This document shows, piece after piece, positions 3,268-9,254 of a DNA stretch of 9,254 nucleotides (its first letter is position 1; every line of letters starts with the position of its first letter). The translations under genes were made by a program, and so were the position numbers. Under the pieces are notes generated by a model, which made no database searches, was not told the DNA's origin, and saw nothing but the letters and a program-made list of their open reading frames with translations. This stretch comes from Candidatus Moraniibacteriota bacterium (lineage in GTDB: Bacteria; Patescibacteriota; Minisyncoccia; Moranbacterales; UBA1568): positions 1-9,254 of the forward strand of contig JAUYFO010000065.1 of NCBI GenBank assembly GCA_030690925.1. Direction: 5' to 3'.

Positions 3268-5559
3268 ATGTATCTCAAGAAACTCGAAATTAATGGGTTC
3301 AAGTCGTTTGCGCACAAAACAACGCTTGATTTTTTGCCCGAATGTAATATTGCGGATGGAGAAAAATGCGGCATCACCGCTATAGTCGGTCCTAATGGGT
3401 CAGGTAAGAGTAATGTGGCCGATGCTATTCGTTGGGCGATTGGGGAGCAGTCCTCGAAAAACCTGCGGGGCAAGAAAGCAGAGGACGTCATTTTTGCCGG
3501 GACGGATCAGAAGACTCGGTTGGGGACGGCCTCGGTCACTCTTTTTTTTGACAATGCCGATAAGCGTATCCCGATTGAATTTGCGGAGGTGTCTATCGCC
3601 CGCAAGATTTACCGCAGCGGAGAGAGTGAGTACCTGATCAATGGTTCGCGGGTTCGTCTGCTCGATGTGGTGGACCTTTTGGCTAAGGCCGGTATCGGAA
3701 AAGACAGCTACTGTGTTATTACTCAGGGCATGTCGGATGCCATGCTTTCGGCGACACCGCTTGAGCGACGAGCGATATTCGAGGATGCGGCCGGTGTGAA
3801 ACAGTTTCAGATTGAAAAAGAACGAGCGCTACGGAAACTGGAAAGCAGTCGGGAAAATCTGGTAAGAGTGGATGCTCTGACGAATGAGATTGAACCTCAT
3901 CTCAAAAACCTACGGCGCCAGGCGGAAAAAGCCTCTCAGGGAAAAGATGTGGCTCTGAAACTCCATGACAAACAGATGTTGCTCTACAGCTACCTCTGGG
4001 ATAATTTTCAGGGAGAGCGGTGGAAATTGGCTGCGGAGCGGGATATTTTTCAGAAACAGGTGTTCGATATCGAGGTGGAGACCAATACTCTAGTGCGCGA
4101 AGTGACGGCTGCATCGGAAACGATGGAGGACCAGAGTGAGGAAGATGCTCTGGGCAAGGAACTTCTCATTCTGCGTGATGAGGGGAACACTCTGCTCCGT
4201 GACCGGAGCGTTGTTGAGGGGAAAATCGAGATAGAAAAAGAGAAGCAGAAAGTAGAGGAAGTAATCCGAGTGATTCCGGTTGACCTCAATTATGTGCGCA
4301 AGGCACTCGATGAGATTCGTGCCCAGCAGGCAACGCTGATTGAGCGCTTGCAGCATGTCGAGAAACTGGAAGACCTTCAAGATATTCGCGAATTTGCTCA
4401 GGTTATCAAACAGAGACTGTTTGACCTCGATGCCAAAGCCGGTGAGGGAAGTGTTCAGGAAAAGAAGATCATTGCTTTGCCGGATGACGAAAAAAAGATG
4501 AGCGATGAACGTCTGGCGGCGTACGTGGAGGAGCGAGTGGCACTCAATATGATGCTGGAGAAGTTGGAGAAGCTCCTCCGGGAAAAAGAAACACGGTTAC
4601 AGGGTGTGCGTGACAACAGTCGTGCCAGTCGGGAAACTTTTTTCACCAAAGAAAAGCTGTGGCGTGAAAAAGAGCGTCAGCTGACAGCATTGAAAGATGC
4701 CTTCAATGAGGTCAAGGTTCGCTTGGCCCGGGTGGAGGTGCGTGAGGAAGACCTGATAGCCCTGGTACGTGAAGAGCTCACGATGAAGCCAGAGGACCTC
4801 GTCTATGACGGGACAGCGGTGGATCGTGAGAAACTGGAACGGGAGATTGCTCGCCTCAAGGTAGAAGTGGAGCATATCGGGACTATTGACCCTTTGGTGG
4901 TAGAAGAATATCAGGAAACGGAAAAGCGTTTTCAATTTCTGACTCATGAGTCGGCTGATCTGAAGCAGGCTATCGAATCGCTCCGGGTGGTCGTGAAAGA
5001 GATGGATCAGAAGATCAGCGTTGTTTTTCAGGGTGCCTTTAAAGAGATTTGCAAGAAGTTTGAAGCCTATTTTAAAATCATTTTTGGTGGAGGGAAGGCA
5101 GAGCTTGCTCTGGTGAAAATGAAACGTCGTACATCAGAAGAGGGGGGCGATGAAAATGAGAAGGGCGTGGAAGAAAACGAAGAAGCAGATGAATTTGGTA
5201 TAGAAATCGTCGCCTGTCCCCCGGGGAAAAAGATTGCTCACCTGTCTATGTTGTCGGGCGGGGAGCGGTCGCTCACGTCGCTGGCCCTCTTGTTCGCTAT
5301 TATTTCCCACAATCCGCCACCCTTTGCCGTACTCGATGAGGTGGAAGCAGCGCTTGATGAGGCAAACTCGAGGCGTTTCAGCAAGATGCTCCAGGAGTTG
5401 TCTGATCACACGCAGTTTATCGCTATCACTCACAATCGAGAGACGATGGCGCAGGCTTCACTTCTCTACGGCGTCACCATGGGGGCCGATGGTGTTTCCC
5501 AGCTGCTCTCTATCCGTTTGGATCAGATCGGGGCCGGAGGAAAGTTAGTAAAGCAGTGA
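3268..5559 (+). CDS. smc: SMC-family chromosome segregation ATPase, short and without a recognisable hinge
   Basis: SMC proteins are ABC-type ATPases that organise and segregate chromosomes, normally with ScpA and ScpB (neither is in this window). The N-terminal head begins MYLKKLEINGFKSF, with Walker A GPNGSGKSN at 41-49, AIRWAIGEQSSKNLRG at 53-68 and the Q-loop ITQG at 151-154. The C-terminal head has IIFGGGKAEL at 604-613, signature LSGGERSLT at 662-670, Walker B with D690-E691 in VLDEVEAALDEAN, and H722 in ITHN. Thus the ATPase is complete. The middle (about 175-582) is coiled coil, broken by a Gly/Pro-containing stretch near 390-407. No SMC hinge domain of ~150 aa and no Rad50-type CxxC hook is seen. 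Length is 763 aa against about 1,150-1,200 for typical bacterial SMC. A ~20-residue acidic insert lies at 622-643. No SD precedes the ATG, but the N-terminus is canonical. Confidence 0.9.
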   Translation: MYLKKLEINGFKSFAHKTTLDFLPECNIADGEKCGITAIVGPNGSGKSNVADAIRWAIGEQSSKNLRGKKAEDVIFAGTDQKTRLGTASVTLFFDNADKRIPIEFAEVSIARKIYRSGESEYLINGSRVRLLDVVDLLAKAGIGKDSYCVITQGMSDAMLSATPLERRAIFEDAAGVKQFQIEKERALRKLESSRENLVRVDALTNEIEPHLKNLRRQAEKASQGKDVALKLHDKQMLLYSYLWDNFQGERWKLAAERDIFQKQVFDIEVETNTLVREVTAASETMEDQSEEDALGKELLILRDEGNTLLRDRSVVEGKIEIEKEKQKVEEVIRVIPVDLNYVRKALDEIRAQQATLIERLQHVEKLEDLQDIREFAQVIKQRLFDLDAKAGEGSVQEKKIIALPDDEKKMSDERLAAYVEERVALNMMLEKLEKLLREKETRLQGVRDNSRASRETFFTKEKLWREKERQLTALKDAFNEVKVRLARVEVREEDLIALVREELTMKPEDLVYDGTAVDREKLEREIARLKVEVEHIGTIDPLVVEEYQETEKRFQFLTHESADLKQAIESLRVVVKEMDQKISVVFQGAFKEICKKFEAYFKIIFGGGKAELALVKMKRRTSEEGGDENEKGVEENEEADEFGIEIVACPPGKKIAHLSMLSGGERSLTSLALLFAIISHNPPPFAVLDEVEAALDEANSRRFSKMLQELSDHTQFIAITHNRETMAQASLLYGVTMGADGVSQLLSIRLDQIGAGGKLVKQ

Positions 5560-5586
5560 GAGACTCGATTTTTGAGACGCATTGTT

Positions 5587-5610
5587 GTATTATTCAGCAT
5601 GTAATAATAC
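5587..5610. repeat. perfect 8-bp inverted repeat upstream of the lipase gene
   Basis: GTATTATT (5587-5594) and AATAATAC (5603-5610) are perfect inverted arms separated by 8 nt, the same geometry as the repeat before smc but a different sequence. The right arm contains the candidate -10, so a bound protein could block the promoter. Confidence 0.5.
5600..5608 (+). promoter_or_regulatory. candidate extended -10 promoter for the lipase gene
   Basis: TG at 5600-5601, one base, then AATAAT at 5603-5608 (five of six consensus bases) forms an extended -10. Start near 5615 would give a leader of about 13 nt before the ATG at 5628. The only -35-like sequence, TTGTTG at 5582-5587, is a short 15 nt away. 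Confidence 0.35.
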
Positions 5611-5627
5611 TAAACATTCAGAGCCGC

Positions 5628-8600
5628 ATGTGGTACAGAATAATGGGGGTGCTGGTCTTTACTTTTGTTCTTCTGGGAATGTCCTCAACCCTCGCCCAGG
5701 CTGCCGACCCTTGGCAAGACTATGATAACTACACGGTGATCGATCATGATACGACTTGGAGTGGACACCTGACGCGAGCCGATTTCCCCAAGCCGACGGT
5801 GGTGGTGAATGGCGCCGTACTGACTATTCTTCCGGGTACCCAGGTAGCGGTAGGGACTCTCTCTGTCTATGACGGACGCATTGTGGCTCTCGGGACAGCG
5901 ACAGAGTCGATTCATTTCACCAAGCAAGCCACCGACTATTCTCGTGTTCCAGCCGACTACGCTCCCTACGATCGGGAGTGTTATTTTTCTCCCGAAGCCG
6001 GTATGATTGAGTTCTCGACGGAAGCGACTGCTGACACAGAACCATCGATACTACGTCACGTGATTTTCGAAGGGATGGGACTGAATGAATGGACAGGCAG
6101 CGACAACTGTCCGTGGAACGTCGGCTGGATCAATCCAGTTAGGAATTTTTTTGTCAAAACGGCTCATGCCTCAGCACGTACGTTTATGGAAAATCCTGCG
6201 TTGAGACTTTCTGGAGGAAAACTTAGGATTGAGAATGCATCGTTCAAAAACAATGCTTACACTGATATCGAATCAGGTCTTGGCTTCAGTGATGATTGGG
6301 AATCGTATGATTTCCTTCAGGTGATAGATTCGAATTTCGAAGGCAATACGGTGAACATGGCGGTCAATTCTACCATTTGGTACGACGGCAGTTTGGGGAC
6401 GGACTTTTCTGGAAAAGTACTGCTGCGGAACAACTGGTATGGCGATGCCAGCGGCCCGACTGCTGATGTCAATCCTGGAGGCGCTGGAGAGCGGCTGATC
6501 GGAACATTCCGCCTCGATGGTTTTAGTCCGATCAAGTTTTCTGCTACCTGCACGACGGATTGCTTTTCCAATGTGCTCTTTCTGCCGGGATTGGAGGCCA
6601 GTCGGTTGTATGTACAGAATGGCAATGATGAAAACCAACTGTGGGAGCCGAATCGCGAAGCGGATGCGGAAAAACTTTTCCTCGATGAAAACGGAGAAAG
6701 TATCCGTGACGATATTTATACGCGAGACGTAATCGATGAGAAGAATGTCTTACCTCTTGCTCAGGGGAATATTTACAAGTCGTTCATCGACGACATGAAT
6801 ACGATGCGAGATACCGACCACCTCATCAATGATTGGCAAGCGGCTCCGTATGACTGGCGTTTGACTCTCAATGACATTCTTGAGGGTGGTGAAAAAGATG
6901 GTGATACTCTTTCCTATCTCAAGCCGACCACAGAACCATATATCATCTCGGAGTTGGAGCGACTGGCCAGTACCTCCAAATCTGGTAAGGTCACTATTGT
7001 CGCTCATTCCAATGGCGGACTGGTTGCTAAGGCGCTGATACGGAAGCTTGGTGACACGGAAGCTGCCAGACTGATTGACAAGGTAGTACTGGTAGCCGTG
7101 CCACAGTCCGGTACACCACAGGCCATCGGCGCGCTTTTGCATGGTTATGATCAGGGACTGCCATATGATTGGTTATCACCGATACTGTCCACGAAGATGG
7201 CACGGACATTGGCACACAATATGCCAAGTGCTTATCCACTTCTGCCATCGGACGCCTATTTCTCCGGTGAGGGGAGCGGTGTCGAGACTCCGCCGATTAC
7301 GTTTCAGAGTGGCGCGCTCACCGACGGATTCATCGGAGAATATGGAGCAGAGATCGGCAGTGCCTCTGAATTGCATGGTTTTTTTCGCGATACTACCGGT
7401 AAGGTCTCGGCTGATGCGGATGATGTGACCTCTCCGAGTACGGTCAATGCGACGCTTCTTGCGGATGGTATCAGCACGCATCAGGCGCTTGACAACATGA
7501 CTATACCAGAGGCGATAGAAGTCTACCAGATTGGCGGATTCGGAGAAGAGACACTGGGCACGATACGGTATTGGACGGACAAGTATTGTGCCGTAGCTGC
7601 CAATGATGGGCGGTGTGTAGAGTATGAGTCGAAGCTCCGTTACACTCCTGATAGCATGGTTGACGGTGATGGGACAGTGGTGACGCCAAGCGCTTTGGCA
7701 ATCAGTACTGGCACGTTGAACGTGAAACGGTATTGGGTGAATTTGGATCAATATAACAATGCTTTTCCTGGTAGCTTATCTCGTCTTGATAGGGAACATG
7801 CCGATATTCTTGAAGTACAAGAGTTGCGTGACTTTATAAAGGACAGCGTCATTACTCAGTCATCCACGACCCTACCTAATTTCATCTCTGACTCTGAGCC
7901 TGCTACTAATTCCGAAAAACGCCTCCGCTACTACCTCCATTCCCCACTTTCTCTGTATATCCGGGATAGCGCTGGCCACACAGTCAGCGCGACAGCTTCA
8001 GATATCCCGGGTGCCCGCTATCGACGCTTTGGCGAAGTGCAATATATCTCCGTCCCGGCAGCGGTGCACCCGACACTGATGCTTGACGGTGAAGTACCGG
8101 GATCGTTCACTCTCGAAATACAGGAGATAGACAACAACACGATTACTGGTACCACCACCTTTTCCGGTATTCCCAGTACGGCAGAGACGAAAGTAGAGAT
8201 GGACTTTTCTGATGGCACCATCGAGCAGGCTTCCCCACTCACCATTGACTACGATGGCAATGGTACGGATGATCACGCCCTGGCTCCCGTACTGGGTGGG
8301 GTAGTGTTCCTCGAAGGTGATGTCACGCCTCCAACCACCAAGCTCTCTCTTTCCGGCACTCAGGGCACAAACGATTGGTATACTAGTGACGTGACGGTAA
8401 TCCTTACCGCCATTGACAATGAAAACGGCAGTGGCGTGGAAAAAACAGAGTATTCCATCGATAATGGCACGACCTGGAATATGTATGTTGACCCACTGAT
8501 TATCATCCAAGAAGGCACGACGACGCTTCAATATTTCTCTACTGATAAAACAGGCAATCAAGAAGCCGTACAAACAGAGACTATCCAGATCGACAAAACC

Positions 8601-9149
8601 GCCCCGGAAGGTAAGATAACTTTCAATCCGATTACTCAAAAACTTGATATTTTCGGGATGGATAATGTGAGTCAGACGACGGTATCGTCCGAATCATTGA
8701 TTCAGAAAAAACGGTTTGAACGTTGGTTCCGGAGAGATGATGATAAAACCTTGGTGAAGACAACGGTAGTTGATCAGGCTGGCCACCGTACGGAGCTGGT
8801 CTTCGAAAGGAAAAGAGATAAAGACCGTCGTATCGACCTGACTCTCCAATCCGTCGCCTATGATGGCATCAGGACCCTGATACCGGCGACACTGCGCTAC
8901 AAATGGGTATATAATGAGAGAAAAGGGAAGTATCAGATGTTGGTCTCGTTCCTCCGGAATAGCGAGAGAGCTATCGAATCACACTATCGTCCCAAGCAGG
9001 ATGTCACCATCATCATGGAGAAACCACAGGACATGGATGACCGGGATGAAGACGATGATGCCGACCGGCGAAGAGTGAGAGAAAAGCTTCTGGGGATGGT
9101 GGTGCCATATATGCAAACAGCGCAGGGCATAATCGAGATAAAATATTAA
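5628..9149 (+). CDS. secreted multidomain LCAT-like lipase/acyltransferase with beta-helix and Ig-like domains
   Basis: Numbered from ATG 5628 (1,173 aa). Residues 1-25 are a signal peptide (MWYRIMGVLVFTFVLLGMSS...) ending AQA, cleaved before A26. Residues ~31-306 resemble a right-handed beta-helix, closing with NNWYGDASGP at 268-277, a motif typical of such repeats. Residues ~310-745 form an alpha/beta hydrolase like lecithin:cholesterol acyltransferase. They show LPGLEASRLY at 319-328, PYDWR, nucleophile elbow AHSNGG with S461, VDGDGTV with acid D681, and REHAD with H724. A possible calcium loop, DYDGNGTDD, starts at D874. An OmpL47/Ig-like repeat covers about 900-988. Residues ~994-1173 are an unassigned module with a highly charged stretch at 1135-1149. 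It probably hydrolyses or transfers acyl groups of lipids outside the cell (inference). There is no C-terminal membrane helix or LPXTG anchor. GTG 5556, overlapping the smc stop, would add 24 residues before the signal peptide and is less likely. Confidence 0.85.
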   Translation: MWYRIMGVLVFTFVLLGMSSTLAQAADPWQDYDNYTVIDHDTTWSGHLTRADFPKPTVVVNGAVLTILPGTQVAVGTLSVYDGRIVALGTATESIHFTKQATDYSRVPADYAPYDRECYFSPEAGMIEFSTEATADTEPSILRHVIFEGMGLNEWTGSDNCPWNVGWINPVRNFFVKTAHASARTFMENPALRLSGGKLRIENASFKNNAYTDIESGLGFSDDWESYDFLQVIDSNFEGNTVNMAVNSTIWYDGSLGTDFSGKVLLRNNWYGDASGPTADVNPGGAGERLIGTFRLDGFSPIKFSATCTTDCFSNVLFLPGLEASRLYVQNGNDENQLWEPNREADAEKLFLDENGESIRDDIYTRDVIDEKNVLPLAQGNIYKSFIDDMNTMRDTDHLINDWQAAPYDWRLTLNDILEGGEKDGDTLSYLKPTTEPYIISELERLASTSKSGKVTIVAHSNGGLVAKALIRKLGDTEAARLIDKVVLVAVPQSGTPQAIGALLHGYDQGLPYDWLSPILSTKMARTLAHNMPSAYPLLPSDAYFSGEGSGVETPPITFQSGALTDGFIGEYGAEIGSASELHGFFRDTTGKVSADADDVTSPSTVNATLLADGISTHQALDNMTIPEAIEVYQIGGFGEETLGTIRYWTDKYCAVAANDGRCVEYESKLRYTPDSMVDGDGTVVTPSALAISTGTLNVKRYWVNLDQYNNAFPGSLSRLDREHADILEVQELRDFIKDSVITQSSTTLPNFISDSEPATNSEKRLRYYLHSPLSLYIRDSAGHTVSATASDIPGARYRRFGEVQYISVPAAVHPTLMLDGEVPGSFTLEIQEIDNNTITGTTTFSGIPSTAETKVEMDFSDGTIEQASPLTIDYDGNGTDDHALAPVLGGVVFLEGDVTPPTTKLSLSGTQGTNDWYTSDVTVILTAIDNENGSGVEKTEYSIDNGTTWNMYVDPLIIIQEGTTTLQYFSTDKTGNQEAVQTETIQIDKTAPEGKITFNPITQKLDIFGMDNVSQTTVSSESLIQKKRFERWFRRDDDKTLVKTTVVDQAGHRTELVFERKRDKDRRIDLTLQSVAYDGIRTLIPATLRYKWVYNERKGKYQMLVSFLRNSERAIESHYRPKQDVTIIMEKPQDMDDRDEDDDADRRRVREKLLGMVVPYMQTAQGIIEIKY

Positions 9150-9173
9150 AATAAATCACTAAGTCAAAATAGT

Positions 9174-9254
9174 ATGACAAAAAAAAATGTTTTTTTAATT
9201 TCGTTTGGATATGTTGTTTATGCCTCGTTGGTTTTAGCGGTTAGTGCCCTTTGT
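9174..9254 (+). CDS. 5' end of a gene with hydrophobic N-terminus (partial)
   Basis: ATG 9174 opens a frame that runs off the window after 27 codons. It encodes MTKKNVFLI followed by a hydrophobic stretch ending ALC. Two lysines before the hydrophobic run fit a signal peptide or a first membrane helix with the N-terminus inside. The final SALC is not a proper lipobox, because the residue before Cys is Leu. It starts 24 nt after the lipase gene stop, with no terminator and no SD in the gap, so it may share its transcript. Family unknown. Confidence 0.55.
   Translation, partial: MTKKNVFLISFGYVVYASLVLAVSALC

Noticed and set aside
4450..4530. Rad50-like zinc hook as replacement for the SMC hinge
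   Set aside because: The coiled-coil region contains no CxxC; the only cysteines are in or near the head halves (C26, C34, C149, C595, C650).
5556..5627. GTG start overlapping the smc stop codon, adding 24 residues to the secreted protein
   Set aside because: It would place a non-signal sequence with Cys and His before a clean signal peptide that starts at ATG 5628, and the stretch contains a palindrome and a likely promoter.
7176..8639. Long minus-strand open frames opposite the lipase and Ig-like regions
   Set aside because: Their translations are Arg/His/Ser-rich with no recognisable domain, and the + strand frame carries a catalytic triad and known folds.
1..9254. Recoded TGA (Gly), as in some CPR groups
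   Set aside because: smc ends with TGA at the expected C-terminus and no gene contains an in-frame TGA.
1..9254. CRISPR array, insertion sequence or prophage
   Set aside because: No regularly spaced repeats of CRISPR size, transposase, integrase or terminal inverted repeats with target duplications were seen.

Overview
The window looks like chromosomal DNA of a Patescibacteria (CPR) bacterium, probably near Parcubacteria. This is inferred from the gene set and protein style, not from any rRNA. It has compact co-directional genes, few good Shine-Dalgarno (SD) sites, an unusually short SMC, and a giant secreted protein mixing beta-helix, lipase and Ig-like parts. TGA is a normal stop (it ends smc) and no gene reads through TGA, so the recoded Gracilibacteria/Absconditabacteria code is not indicated.

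Layout, all clear genes on the + strand. 1-298: possible 3' end of an upstream gene, then a regulatory stretch with nested inverted repeats, a degenerate ~35-bp tandem repeat and a perfect consensus sigma-70 promoter pointing left. 302-1051: rnhB (RNase HII). 1123-1407: small heptad-repeat coiled-coil protein. 1485-1691: rpmF (zinc-ribbon L32). 1746-2321: nusB with a Lys-rich tail, followed by a good terminator. 2368-3066: rnc (RNase III). 3268-5559: an SMC-family ATPase of only 763 aa with no recognisable hinge. 5628-9149: secreted protein with signal peptide, right-handed beta-helix, LCAT-like lipase domain, Ig-like repeat and an unassigned C-terminal module. 9174-end: start of a gene with a hydrophobic N-terminus.

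The first two thirds form an information-processing cluster: RNA/DNA hybrid repair, ribosome assembly and rRNA processing (L32, NusB, RNase III), and chromosome organisation (SMC). The last third is a cell-surface or secreted module. The points most worth checking are the hinge-less SMC, the leftward consensus promoter with a candidate antisense/small RNA, the Asp-to-Asn change at a catalytic RNase III position, and the surface lipase with its unassigned C-terminal module.
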